Of a DNA stretch of 64,000 nt, positions 54,716-63,695 are shown piece after piece. A program made the translations under genes and the position numbers. The notes beneath the pieces were generated by a model. It made no database searches. It was given only the letters and a program-made list of their open reading frames with translations, and was not told where the DNA came from. Source of the stretch: JBLHZY01 sp047631555 (lineage in GTDB: Bacteria; Pseudomonadota; Alphaproteobacteria; Rhodobacterales; Rhodobacteraceae); NCBI GenBank assembly GCA_047631555.1, contig JBLHZY010000001.1, forward strand, positions 992,001 to 1,056,000. The letters are read 5' to 3'. Positions within the stretch are counted from its first letter, which is position 1; each line of letters begins with the position of its first letter.

Positions 54716-55372
54716 TTAGAGAGCGCCCTCTTGCGGCGCGCGTAAGATCCGCTCAACCCCGCCCTCAAGGTGAAACACGCAGCCCTGTTCATGGCTCAGC
54801 GCCAGCATTTCGCGCAGGCTCAGCCCGCACGCGATGCCGCGCAAAACGGCCGCTGTTATGGAATGGGTCACAATCACCGAAGGCCCGCCAAGCCCGGCCA
54901 AAAACGCCCTGCAACGCGCCTCAACGGCATGAATATCCTCTCCGTCTGGCGCCATCAGATAAAGCGCAAAACTATCCGCGTCCGAAGTCGTGATGGATTT
55001 GGCAGCGGGATAGGTCGCGATGATATCGCCGCGCAGCTGGCCTTCCCAACCGCCAACCGAAATCTCTGAAACCAGCGGATCATAGGCGATCTCATGGCCC
55101 CGAAGCGCTATGTTCGCCGTCTGAGCAGCGCGCCCTAAGGGGCTGGAAAACAATGATAATTGCTGATCCGCCAGAAGCGGCGCCATGATGCGCCCCTGAT
55201 CCGCCGCTTGCGCCTTGCCCCGCGCCGTCAGGTCAGAATTGAGATGGCCCTGCATGCGCCCCTCAACGTTCCATTCGGTTTGGCCATGGCGCAGAATATA
55301 GAGCGGCGGCACATCAAGACGCGGCAAAACACGCGCCATATCGAGGCCAAAATCCGTTGCATGCTCTGTCAC
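54716..55372 (-). CDS. Histidine phosphatase family protein
   Basis: A 218-residue phosphoglycerate-mutase-like phosphatase. The catalytic histidine lies in LYILRHGQTEWNVEG; other family residues are in SSPLGRAAQTA and the second histidine in VIVTHSITAAVLRG. Substrate is unknown. The start is unclear: GTG 55372 has GAG nearby, while an ATG at 55339 (MARVLPRLD) gives a protein closer to the family start. It is monocistronic as far as seen. Confidence 0.85.
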   Translation of the reverse strand: MTEHATDFGLDMARVLPRLDVPPLYILRHGQTEWNVEGRMQGHLNSDLTARGKAQAADQGRIMAPLLADQQLSLFSSPLGRAAQTANIALRGHEIAYDPLVSEISVGGWEGQLRGDIIATYPAAKSITTSDADSFALYLMAPDGEDIHAVEARCRAFLAGLGGPSVIVTHSITAAVLRGIACGLSLREMLALSHEQGCVFHLEGGVERILRAPQEGAL

Positions 55373-55597
55373 GTCTCAAATCCACCAATGGTTGTTGGCT
55401 CGGCGATAATCATCCCCAAAAGCGCGGTGGTTGTGGCTGTTTCCTGGCTGAATTGCAAGCGGGCGGCGGGCAAAATCGGCCGCGCAAACGGCCCCAAGGC
55501 CTTGGCCCTAAACCAAAAAGCGCGCAGCAAAACCATGCCACGCGCTTTGAGGGAGTATTTCTTACCGCGCACCAAAGTCGCGGATCGCAAATCGCGC

Positions 55598-56086
55598 CTA
55601 TTCAGCCGCGTCGCTTAGATCATCTTCGCTCTCGGATTTGGGCGCGCCACCTGCCAGCATATTCTTGCTGCGGCGTAGTTTGGCCACGATCACGGTGGCG
55701 TTTTCGGCCTCGCGAATGCGGTTTACCTGCAGCTTGCCAAGGGGCGGAATATTCAGCGCTTCGCCTGCGGCCAAAGCCGCGCCCAATTCGCGCAAAACCG
55801 CTTCCATTGCTGGCTTAATCTGATTTTTGCGCAGACCAGAGCTTGCCGCGACCCGCTCAACAAATTCCTTGCGCCGGATAACAACCTGAACGTCGCTTGT
55901 CTCAGCGGCGGCGTCGCCGGCCGAGGCTTGCGCGGTCGCGGCCTTGGCGGTCGTTGCTGCGCTTGCGGCGGCGGCGGCCATATGGCTCGGCGCTTTTTCG
56001 GCTGGGGATGGCACGGCCGAGGTTGTGGCCGAGGGAGAGTAGCTGCGGGCCGGCTTGGATTTCTTCGAGGTTTTACGCGATGCCAT
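55598..56086 (-). CDS. HU-family DNA-binding protein with N-terminal extension
   Basis: A 162-residue protein whose second half (about 70-150) is an HU/IHF-type fold (VVIRRKEFVERVAASSGLRK, NIPPLGKLQVNRIRE). The first 65 residues are a Lys/Ala/Ser-rich tail (KTSKKSKPARSYSPSATTSA onward) likely to bind DNA nonspecifically. The order lon-HU is typical of this group. HU proteins are usually about 90-100 residues, so the extension is a feature of this version. Confidence 0.88.
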   Translation of the reverse strand: MASRKTSKKSKPARSYSPSATTSAVPSPAEKAPSHMAAAAASAATTAKAATAQASAGDAAAETSDVQVVIRRKEFVERVAASSGLRKNQIKPAMEAVLRELGAALAAGEALNIPPLGKLQVNRIREAENATVIVAKLRRSKNMLAGGAPKSESEDDLSDAAE

Positions 56087-56226
56087 TGTTTCGCCTTTTG
56101 GTTTTTATTGTTTCGCTATGGGAAATAATAACCGATCCGGCACGACTTGGCTACTGCCCCATTTGGCAAAGGTTAACGCGCACAGCCCTACCCCGAATAA
56201 TCCGGCGCAATGGATCCCAGCAGGCA

Positions 56227-56262
56227 AAAGAAAAGCGGCGCGCCCTGTGAGGAACGCGCCGC
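56227..56262 (-). terminator. Terminator of lon
   Basis: GCGGCGCG (56235-56242) pairs with CGCGCCGC (56255-56262), 8 bp, 12-base loop. On the minus strand the stem is followed by TTTTCTTTT (56234-56226). It lies about 40 bases after the lon stop. Confidence 0.8.
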
Positions 56263-56303
56263 AATTAGTCTCGTTTTCACACCCTAAGGCGGATCAGATC
56301 GCC

Positions 56304-58715
56304 CTAATGCGCGGTTGCGCCTGGCTCATCTTTCACCGGACCGGCCATGCGATCCATCTGGGCGGCCGCTGCGGCCTCTTCATCCCATTCAATCGCTTCT
56401 GGCGCGCGTACCAGCGCAATCTTGATCACTTCGGAAACATGCGAAACAGGAATGATTTCAAGACCTTCCTTCACATTGTCCGGGATCTCCGGCAGATCCT
56501 TGGCATTTTCCTGCGGGATCAGAACCGTTTTGATCCCGCCTCTGAGGGCCGCCAAAAGCTTCTCTTTCAAGCCGCCAATGGGCAGCGCATTGCCGCGCAA
56601 CGTCACCTCGCCTGTCATGGCGACATCCTTGCGCACGGGGATCTGCGTCAGCACCGAAACGATCGAGGTGACCATCGCCAAACCAGCCGACGGGCCATCC
56701 TTTGGCGTCGCCCCTTCCGGGACGTGGACGTGAATATCCATCGTCTCAAAGCGCGGCGGCTTCACGCCGATCTCAGGGCTAATCGAACGTACATAAGAGG
56801 AGGCCGCATCGATGCTTTCCTTCATCACATCGCCCAGCTTGCCGGTCGTCTTCATCCGGCCCTTTCCGGGCAAGCGCAGCGCCTCGATCTGAAGCAATTC
56901 GCCGCCAACAGAGGTCCAAGCGAGGCCAGTAACGACCCCGATTTGATCATCTTTCTCCGCCAGCCCATAGCGGAACTGCTTCACCCCGAGGTAATCCTCG
57001 AGATTGTCGCGGGTCACGTTAACGGCTGTCTCTTCTTTGCGCACGATTTTGGTGACCGCTTTACGGGCGATCTTGGCAATGGCGCGCTCAAGGTTACGCA
57101 CCCCAGCTTCACGCGTATAGGTGCGCACCATCTCTTGAATGGCGTCATCCGAAAGGGTGAATTCGCCCTTGCGCAACCCGTGATTCTTGATCTGCTTGGA
57201 AAGCAAATGCTGCTTGGCGATCTCGCATTTTTCGTCCTCTGTATAGCCAGAAAGCGAAATGATCTCCATGCGGTCGAGCAGCGGCCCGGGCATGTTGTAC
57301 GAGTTTGCTGTGGTCAGGAACATCACGTTCGAGAGGTCATATTCGACCTCCAAATAGTGATCCACAAAGGTTGAATTCTGTTCCGGATCAAGCACTTCAA
57401 GCATCGCCGAGGCGGGATCGCCGCGGAAATCTTGGCCCATCTTATCAATCTCATCCAATAGGATCAGCGGATTGGTTGTCTTGGCCTTTTTCAGCGCCTG
57501 AATGATCTTGCCGGGCATCGAGCCGATATAAGTGCGGCGGTGGCCGCGGATCTCGGACTCGTCGCGCACGCCGCCCAAGGAGATGCGAATAAATTCGCGC
57601 CCCGTGGCTTTTGCGACCGATTTGCCAAGCGAGGTTTTCCCAACGCCGGGAGGGCCCACGAGGCACATAATCGGCCCCTTAAGCTTTTTCGAGCGTTGCT
57701 GAACGGCGAGATATTCAACGATGCGTTCTTTAACCTTTTCAAGCCCGTAGTGATCCGTATCCAGAACGGCCTGCGCGCGCCCCAGATCCTTTTTCACCCG
57801 GCTCTTGGTGCCCCATGGGATGGCCAGCATCCAATCGAGATAATTGCGCACAACGGTCGCCTCGGCGCTCATCGGGCTCATGTTTTTAAGCTTCTTAAGC
57901 TCGGCTTCCGCCTTTTCACGGGCCTCTTTAGAGAAATCCGTATCAGCAATGCGCGCCTCAAGTTCGGCGACCTCATTGGCCCCCTCTTCCCCGTCGCCAA
58001 GCTCCTTCTGGATCGCCTTCATCTGCTCGTTGAGATAATATTCGCGCTGGGTGCGCTCCATCTGGGTTTTCACCCGCGTTTTGATCTTCTTCTCAACCTG
58101 CAAAACAGACATTTCGCCCTGCATCAGGCCGTAAATCTTCTCAAGCCGCTCCTCGATAGAAAGCGTCTCCAAAAGCTCCTGCTTTTGCTCGACCTCAACG
58201 CCAAGATGCCCCGCCACAAGATCAGCCAGCTTGGCCGGCTCGCGCGTTTCGGCAACAGCGGCAAGCGCCTCTTCGGGGATGTTCTTTTTGATCTTGGAAT
58301 AGCGCTCAAACTCATCGCCAACCGAACGCACCAGCGCCTCGATCGTCTCAGGTTCGCCCTCAAGCTCGCTCAGCTCAATCGCGGCCGCTTCAAAGAAGTC
58401 GTCATTCTCAAGAAATTCGGTGATTTTAACCCGCTCACGCCCCTCAACAAGCACCTTAACAGTGCCATCAGGCAGCTTGAGCAGCTGAAGAACATTGGCC
58501 AAAACCCCAACGCGATAAATCCCGTCAGCAGTTGGATCATCAATGCCCGGATCGATCTGGCTCGACAGCAGGATTTGTTTATCGTCGCCCATCACTTCTT
58601 CAAGCGCGCGCACAGAGCGTTCGCGGCCCACAAACAGGGGCACGATCATATGTGGAAACACCACAATATCGCGCAAAGGCAGGACGGGGTAGGTTTGGGT
58701 TACGTGCTCGTTCAT
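56304..58715 (-). CDS. lon: ATP-dependent protease Lon
   Basis: The cytoplasmic AAA+ serine protease that degrades misfolded and regulatory proteins. The protein of about 803 residues has the Lon N-domain (YPVLPLRDIVVFPHM), coiled coil, AAA+ module (Walker A GPPGVGKTS) and protease domain with the catalytic Ser in KDGPSAGLAM and Lys in IGGLKEKLLAALRGG. I chose ATG 58715 with AAGGA upstream; an ATG two codons earlier is also possible. A heat-shock-like promoter lies upstream. It is followed by a terminator and then the HU-like gene. Confidence 0.97.
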   Translation of the reverse strand: MNEHVTQTYPVLPLRDIVVFPHMIVPLFVGRERSVRALEEVMGDDKQILLSSQIDPGIDDPTADGIYRVGVLANVLQLLKLPDGTVKVLVEGRERVKITEFLENDDFFEAAAIELSELEGEPETIEALVRSVGDEFERYSKIKKNIPEEALAAVAETREPAKLADLVAGHLGVEVEQKQELLETLSIEERLEKIYGLMQGEMSVLQVEKKIKTRVKTQMERTQREYYLNEQMKAIQKELGDGEEGANEVAELEARIADTDFSKEAREKAEAELKKLKNMSPMSAEATVVRNYLDWMLAIPWGTKSRVKKDLGRAQAVLDTDHYGLEKVKERIVEYLAVQQRSKKLKGPIMCLVGPPGVGKTSLGKSVAKATGREFIRISLGGVRDESEIRGHRRTYIGSMPGKIIQALKKAKTTNPLILLDEIDKMGQDFRGDPASAMLEVLDPEQNSTFVDHYLEVEYDLSNVMFLTTANSYNMPGPLLDRMEIISLSGYTEDEKCEIAKQHLLSKQIKNHGLRKGEFTLSDDAIQEMVRTYTREAGVRNLERAIAKIARKAVTKIVRKEETAVNVTRDNLEDYLGVKQFRYGLAEKDDQIGVVTGLAWTSVGGELLQIEALRLPGKGRMKTTGKLGDVMKESIDAASSYVRSISPEIGVKPPRFETMDIHVHVPEGATPKDGPSAGLAMVTSIVSVLTQIPVRKDVAMTGEVTLRGNALPIGGLKEKLLAALRGGIKTVLIPQENAKDLPEIPDNVKEGLEIIPVSHVSEVIKIALVRAPEAIEWDEEAAAAAQMDRMAGPVKDEPGATAH

Positions 58716-59385
58716 GCTCATTCCTTAACTGTGCCAGAGAACTTTGGCCCCACTATAGTGGCAACGCTGCGCTCTCTGCGGTCATGGCTCTATATCTGGG
58801 GGGTCATCCCTCTTATTCAACCACGTCCTGATACGGCTTGGGCGTTAGTCTGCCCTTGAGCGGCGCGCGGAGCAACGCCCTTTTGCGCAGTTTTAGCGAT
58901 ATTTCCCCAAGGTTTTCCTAATTTTTGTGTCACTAATCCCAAATCGGAGCAATATTTCGAAATTCAGCCCGGATTGTCTGCGTCTGTGCAACATGTTCAA
59001 CATTTTGCGAGCTTGCCTTTTATACGCGATCCGCACCGCGCGCCCTTTTTCGCCGAATTTGTGAACGCCCCCAAGCGCGCCGCCCTTACCACAAAGGCCG
59101 CGCCGCGCCCGCGCCCAGCGCCTTTTTCTAAAATTTTCCCTTTATCTTCAACAAACTGCCCGCAAGCCCCGCGCCAAAACGCTCTTTGCGAATCTCATCA
59201 TCGTTAACAAGAAAGCAAAAGTTTTTGGTGTATTCGGCCCAAAAGCGCCCAATTTGCGCCCCACTGAAATCCAACCCAAACCGCTATCAATTGTGAACTG
59301 AACGAAACAGAAACATATCCGCCCTATCGTCGGGCAACGGCCCATAGCCATCACCGCGCCCCGGCGCATTTTTAGGAGAAGAGCG
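58716..59385. other. Intergenic region between lon and 59386
   Basis: About 670 bases with divergent genes. It holds the lon promoter region and, on the other side, a purine-rich ribosome-binding site for the 59386 gene. I see no convincing small gene, RNA or repeat in the rest. Confidence 0.5.
58792..58821 (-). promoter_or_regulatory. Candidate heat-shock promoter of lon
   Basis: On the minus strand GTTGAA (58821-58816), a 13-base spacer and CCCCCAGATAT (58802-58792). This resembles the RpoH pattern CTTGAA, 13-17 bases, CCCCAT. It lies about 77 bases upstream of the lon start. It is a hand-scored match. Confidence 0.35.
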
Positions 59386-60291
59386 ATGATCAAAAAACTG
59401 CTCTATTACCAACGCCGTCGCATGGCGATCGCTGTTGGGCTCGGGATGTGCTACGTTTCGGCTTGGGGCATTGGCGCTGAAACCATGGCAGGCCTGCCGA
59501 TGCTGGCGCAGGTCTTGGCGATCCTTTTTCTTGGGGCGCTTTTCGTCATCCCCCTTTACGCGTCCGTGCTGATCACCCGCCCGCTCGTTATTGCCCGCAT
59601 TGATGCCGCGATCTGCTCGCTTGCGCCCTTTGCCGTTCTGGCCCTGATTTCTCCGACGATTGATCCGATCTCCCAAGGCGGCGTGCTAAGCGTTTTGGCG
59701 CTGATAGCCTCGTTCGGGCTGTTTCAATGGATGTTCTGCGGCCCGATGCTGGATCGCTTCACCATGCGCGATCTCGATGTCATGTCCTGCACTTTCAACG
59801 TGAATGTAACCCCTGAGCACGCCTGGCGTTCGCTTGTCCCATCACCCGATCACAAAAGCGATTACCTGTTCAAAGGCACCCGCTTCCTGAACGCCGACGA
59901 TGATGATGAAAACAGCTGGACCATCAGCCTGATCAATCAGCCTTGGGCCGTCCACCAACTGAACAAACTGACGATGATTGAAAACGTGCCCGGCAGCTAC
60001 TTTCACTTCACCTTTGATCCGGTGGATGCCAAAGGCGCCATTGCCAATCTCAACGGCTGGTTCGCCCTGACATTTGCCCCAAATCGCGATGGCTCGACCG
60101 CCGTGCAATTGGAAACTCAGCTGCGCAACGTGCCAATCCGCTATCGGCTGTTCTGGTATCTGGGTGATGCGTTTCAAGTCTATATGCGGGTCATGCGCTC
60201 TTCGGTTCAAAAGCAAATCTGCAAATCGCTCAACGCAGAAGAGCCCGCAACATCGCCGCTTCGATCCAAAGCACAACCTTTCGCCGCCTAA
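59386..60291 (+). CDS. Membrane protein with C-terminal soluble lipid-binding-like domain, paralogue 1
   Basis: I do not recognise the family. The 301-residue protein has about four membrane segments (about 13-30, 40-60, 70-90, 97-118) and a cytoplasmic or periplasmic C-terminal half (about 125-290) whose beta-rich pattern resembles SRPBCC/START-like domains (DVMSCTFNVNVTPEHAWRSL onward). AGGAG lies about seven bases before the ATG. It is followed by a paralogue at 60364 on the same strand (73 bases apart). Function is unknown; lipid or polyketide binding would be a guess from fold. Confidence 0.7.
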   Translation: MIKKLLYYQRRRMAIAVGLGMCYVSAWGIGAETMAGLPMLAQVLAILFLGALFVIPLYASVLITRPLVIARIDAAICSLAPFAVLALISPTIDPISQGGVLSVLALIASFGLFQWMFCGPMLDRFTMRDLDVMSCTFNVNVTPEHAWRSLVPSPDHKSDYLFKGTRFLNADDDDENSWTISLINQPWAVHQLNKLTMIENVPGSYFHFTFDPVDAKGAIANLNGWFALTFAPNRDGSTAVQLETQLRNVPIRYRLFWYLGDAFQVYMRVMRSSVQKQICKSLNAEEPATSPLRSKAQPFAA

Positions 60292-60363
60292 ATGGCCCGG
60301 CGCGCCGCCTAAATGGCCCAGCGCCGCGCCACTCACCGCCAAGTCCCAATCCAGAGGTCCGCT

Positions 60364-61323
60364 ATGCTCGCAACTCTCCTCCTCCAAAAACGCCGCATCC
60401 TGCTTGGGATTTTGGGTGGAACCGTCGCGTTGGAATTCCTCCTCGGGGCGGCGCCGATCATTAGAGACATCCCCTTTCTTGAGCGCGTCATTCTCTTTGC
60501 GATCTTTTGCACAGGCATTACCTATGCCTACATCCTGGTTGCGCTAAGATTCCTGCCCCAAGGCGAAAAGCTCATTGAAACCATGGTCATACCGTCAGTT
60601 TGCGGCGCGCTTGTGCTGCGCTATACGCCGTTTGGCGACTATCTGCTCGGCCATCCCGTTGCTTTTGTCGGGGTCGGGCTTGGCGGCATCGCACTGAGCT
60701 ATTCGCTGCTCTACGGCAATCTGCTTGATCCCTTTACCCGCATCGACTCCCCCATCACCTCCTCGCATTTCCAAATCAAGGCCCCCGGAGATTTGCTCTG
60801 GCGCATGCTGATCCCGGCACCGGGCCATGAAAAGGATTTCATCTTCCCCGGAACCCAGTTCCTCTCTGAACCCAACGCACCAGAGGGCGAATGGATCTCC
60901 ATCTTTAGCACGCGTGGCAATAACCCGGCCCTGTCGCGGATTACGCGTGTTCGCCTCGAGGAAATCGAACCCGGCCGGTACTTCCGCATTCACTTTGAGC
61001 CCGCAGACGCAAACCCAAAACGGGTCATTCACCATGGCTGGTACGCGATCACAATCACCCCAAATGGCGATGACATTCATACGGTAAAAATCGAAGCGCG
61101 CGCGCTCGCGATCCCGCTTAGCGTTTTCCTACATCCGATGCTCAGCGATCACTATGAGGACCACATCAACACAACCATCAGAGCCATCGAGGACCGCCTC
61201 AGCATTGAAGCAAAACGTTCCGGAAAAACCACAGCCCCGGCAAAGGTCAAAGGGCGCGTTAAGCAAACCCGTCAGGCGCAAAAAGAGCCGCCGCAAAAAC
61301 CAAAACGCAGCCTAACGGTCTAA
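60364..61323 (+). CDS. Membrane protein with C-terminal soluble lipid-binding-like domain, paralogue 2
   Basis: A 319-residue protein, ATG 60364 with AGAGG seven bases upstream. It is laid out like the 59386 product: membrane segments in the first third, then a soluble domain in which SHFQIKAPGDLLWRMLIPAP and PGRYFRIHFEP align with parallel positions (HAWRSLVPSPDHKSDY; PGSYFHFTFDP) of paralogue 1. A Lys/Arg/Pro-rich tail (about 285-319) is unique to it. The pair may form a two-gene operon. Function unknown. Confidence 0.7.
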   Translation: MLATLLLQKRRILLGILGGTVALEFLLGAAPIIRDIPFLERVILFAIFCTGITYAYILVALRFLPQGEKLIETMVIPSVCGALVLRYTPFGDYLLGHPVAFVGVGLGGIALSYSLLYGNLLDPFTRIDSPITSSHFQIKAPGDLLWRMLIPAPGHEKDFIFPGTQFLSEPNAPEGEWISIFSTRGNNPALSRITRVRLEEIEPGRYFRIHFEPADANPKRVIHHGWYAITITPNGDDIHTVKIEARALAIPLSVFLHPMLSDHYEDHINTTIRAIEDRLSIEAKRSGKTTAPAKVKGRVKQTRQAQKEPPQKPKRSLTV

Positions 61324-61380
61324 TGGCGCCTCTCCCGGCCCCGCACCTCGCACGCCAAAGCGCATAGAGCAAACGCTGCA

Positions 61381-61460
61381 CGCAAACCAAACGCCACGCG
61401 CGCATCAGCGCGCAATCCAAACGCCCCCCGCGCATCAGCGCGCAAACCAAACACCGCGCC
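61381..61460. repeat. 30-bp tandem repeat
   Basis: The unit at 61381-61410 is repeated at 61411-61440 with few changes and is partly repeated at 61441-61460, giving about 2.7 copies of exact 30-bp period. Each unit contains CCAAACGCC and CGCGCATCAG-like blocks. It is in the intergenic region between paralogue 2 and tgt. A second short repeat (AGACCCGCCGCCTA) occurs twice nearby (61480-61520). Confidence 0.8.
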
Positions 61461-61517
61461 ATATAGACTCACGCGCCATAAGACCCGCCGCCTAATCCGC
61501 CAATAAAGACCCGCCGC

Positions 61518-62648
61518 CTATAATGGCTCGATATCGCCCTGCGCGCGGGTGCTGTGAAAATCTGCCTGAAATTGCGCGAATTGACCCGCGCCAATCGCGT
61601 CGCGCATCCCGGCCATAAGCTCTTGGAAATAATGCAAATTATGCCAAGTCAGCAACATCCCCGAGATCATCTCATTGGCGCGAAACACATGGTGCAAATA
61701 GGCCCGGCTATAGTTGCTGCAGGCCGGGCATGTGCAGGCCTCATCAAGCGGGCGCGGATCATCTGCATGGCGCGCGTTCTTGATATTGACCACGCCGTGG
61801 CGGGTAAACACCTGCCCCGTGCGCCCTGATCGCGACGGCAAAACGCAGTCCATCATATCGATCCCGCGCGCCACCGCCCCGACAATATCATCCGGCTTGC
61901 CAACCCCCATCAAATAGCGCGGCTTATCTTGGGGCAGCATGTCAGGCGCATAATCCAGCACCTCAAACATCGTCTCTTGCCCCTCGCCAACCGCGAGCCC
62001 ACCAACCGCATAGCCCTCAAAGCCGATCTCTTTGAGCTTCTGTGCGCTCTCTTCGCGCTGCTCGCGAAATACGCTGCCCTGCTGAATACCAAAAAGCGCG
62101 TGCCCAGGCCGATCGCCAAAAGCATCCCGCGAGCGCTGCGCCCAGCGCATCGACATGCGCATACTCTCAAGCGAGACCGCCTCTTCCGCCGGAAACGGCG
62201 TGCATTCATCAAAGGCCATGACAATATCAGAGCCAAGCAAACGCTGAATTTCCATTGAACGCTCAGGGGTGAGCATATGGTCCGAGCCGTCAATATGGCT
62301 CTTAAACTTGACGCCCTCTTCGGACATCTTACGCAAGCCTGATAGCGACATCACCTGAAAACCGCCGCTATCGGTCAGGATCGGCTTTTGCCAATTCATA
62401 AACTTGTGCAAGCCGCCAAGCCGGTCAATCCGCTCGGCCCCGGGGCGCAGCATAAGATGATAGGTATTGCCCAGCAAAATATCCGCGCCCGTCGCTGCAA
62501 CGCTCTCGGGCATCATCGCCTTAACGGTCGCGGCCGTGCCAACGGGCATGAACGCCGGCGTGCGGATGGCCCCGCGCGGCGTATCAATCTGCCCCAAGCG
62601 CGCGCGCCCATCCGTGGCCTTCACCTCAAAGGAAAATTTCTTGCTCAT
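61518..62648 (-). CDS. tgt: Queuine tRNA-ribosyltransferase (tRNA-guanine transglycosylase)
   Basis: Replaces guanine in the wobble position of certain tRNAs with the queuosine precursor preQ1. The 376-residue protein has the nucleophile region LTDSGGFQVMSLSG, the active-site LLGSDIVMAFDECTPFP and the zinc-binding CTCPACSNYSRAYLHH. It is 36 kb from queA and upstream of it in the same pathway. On its strand a small hypothetical gene is upstream. Confidence 0.97.
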   Translation of the reverse strand: MSKKFSFEVKATDGRARLGQIDTPRGAIRTPAFMPVGTAATVKAMMPESVAATGADILLGNTYHLMLRPGAERIDRLGGLHKFMNWQKPILTDSGGFQVMSLSGLRKMSEEGVKFKSHIDGSDHMLTPERSMEIQRLLGSDIVMAFDECTPFPAEEAVSLESMRMSMRWAQRSRDAFGDRPGHALFGIQQGSVFREQREESAQKLKEIGFEGYAVGGLAVGEGQETMFEVLDYAPDMLPQDKPRYLMGVGKPDDIVGAVARGIDMMDCVLPSRSGRTGQVFTRHGVVNIKNARHADDPRPLDEACTCPACSNYSRAYLHHVFRANEMISGMLLTWHNLHYFQELMAGMRDAIGAGQFAQFQADFHSTRAQGDIEPL

Positions 62649-62743
62649 TGCCGCTCCGCATCCTCAACTTGGCCCCGTGTTTGGCCCGCGCCGTCTTTCA
62701 TCTTATCGCTCTTGCCTGCGCGCCCTTTGCGGCGCCCAAAGCA

Positions 62744-62992
62744 TCAGTTGCGCGCTTCGCCCCCGCCCGCTTCAACATCCGCTACGTTCTTTTCAAAATC
62801 CGCCAGCAAAGTACGCGCCCGCATCTCTGCGCGCCGGATCCGAACGGCGGTCAAATAGGCCTCCATCAGCGTTTGCGACGACGATCCCAAAACCTCACCG
62901 ATCCGATCCAAAATTCCCTCGTCCCCGGTGCGCCCATAAGCGGCCAAAGCTTTTTTCGCCAGATCATCCGCGACTTCTTCAAGAATTTGCAT
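62744..62992 (-). CDS. Small hypothetical helical protein
   Basis: An 82-residue protein started at ATG 62992, preceded by AGGAGA at good spacing. It is predicted to be helical and charged, with no signal peptide, starting MQILEEVADDLAKKALAAYG. I do not recognise a family. It lies about 95 bases upstream of tgt on the same strand and may be co-transcribed with it. Confidence 0.75.
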   Translation of the reverse strand: MQILEEVADDLAKKALAAYGRTGDEGILDRIGEVLGSSSQTLMEAYLTAVRIRRAEMRARTLLADFEKNVADVEAGGGEARN

Positions 62993-63191
62993 ATCGTCTC
63001 CTATACGCCAAAGCACAGCGCGTTATTCCTGTCCCGCTCAGCCCTACACCAATTGCCCCCATAGAGAGAAGCGCAATGCGCGCCCCAAATGCCGCAGCGC
63101 GACCCAACCGCCACATCACAATCCCTTTGCGCTGTCTGGACCTTTGCCGCGCTATTCCCTATATCTTTAGTCAGAAAAGAATGAGGCCTCC

Positions 63192-63554
63192 ATGACCGCC
63201 GAAACAAACCCCATTGAGGGCGCCCCCCTAATCGCGCCTTCCAGCACTGATCACCCGCTTTACGATCCAATCGTAGAGGCTTGCCGTACGGTCTATGATC
63301 CGGAAATTCCGGTCAATATCTATGATCTCGGTCTGGTCTATACCATTGATATCGCTGAAGATGGCGCGGTCAACGTGGTGATGACCCTTACCGCGCCCGG
63401 CTGCCCCGTTGCAGGCGAAATGCCCGGCTGGCTGGCGGATGCGATCGAGCCATTGCCCGGCGTCAAACAGGTCGATGTGGTCCTTGCATGGGAGCCGCCC
63501 TGGGGCATGGAAATGATGTCCGATGAGGCCCGCCTTGAGCTTGGCTTCATGTAA
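63192..63554 (+). CDS. SufT-like Fe-S assembly protein (DUF59/MIP18 family)
   Basis: A 120-residue protein with the DUF59 (PF01883-type) blocks DPEIPVNIYDLGLVYTIDI, TLTAPGCPVAGEMPGW and LAWEPPWGMEMMSDEARLELGF. SufT-like proteins assist Fe-S cluster maturation. The sufA-like gene starts about 140 bases later on the same strand. The gene symbol is not certain, so it is left blank. Confidence 0.88.
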   Translation: MTAETNPIEGAPLIAPSSTDHPLYDPIVEACRTVYDPEIPVNIYDLGLVYTIDIAEDGAVNVVMTLTAPGCPVAGEMPGWLADAIEPLPGVKQVDVVLAWEPPWGMEMMSDEARLELGFM

Positions 63555-63695
63555 TCGGCCCCAAAAGAAGACCCAGCGGCGCCAATTGAAAATTAATCGC
63601 CGCACCTTACCTTAAGTCACACAGACCCAACCAACACACGCCGTCAACCGAACCCCTCTAGCCCCCGCGCCACGACCCCTTTGAAAGAGACCCAA

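Noticed and set aside
56055..58859. Two plus-strand open frames of 439 codons opposite lon
   Set aside because: Antisense shadow of lon, with no start site or family.
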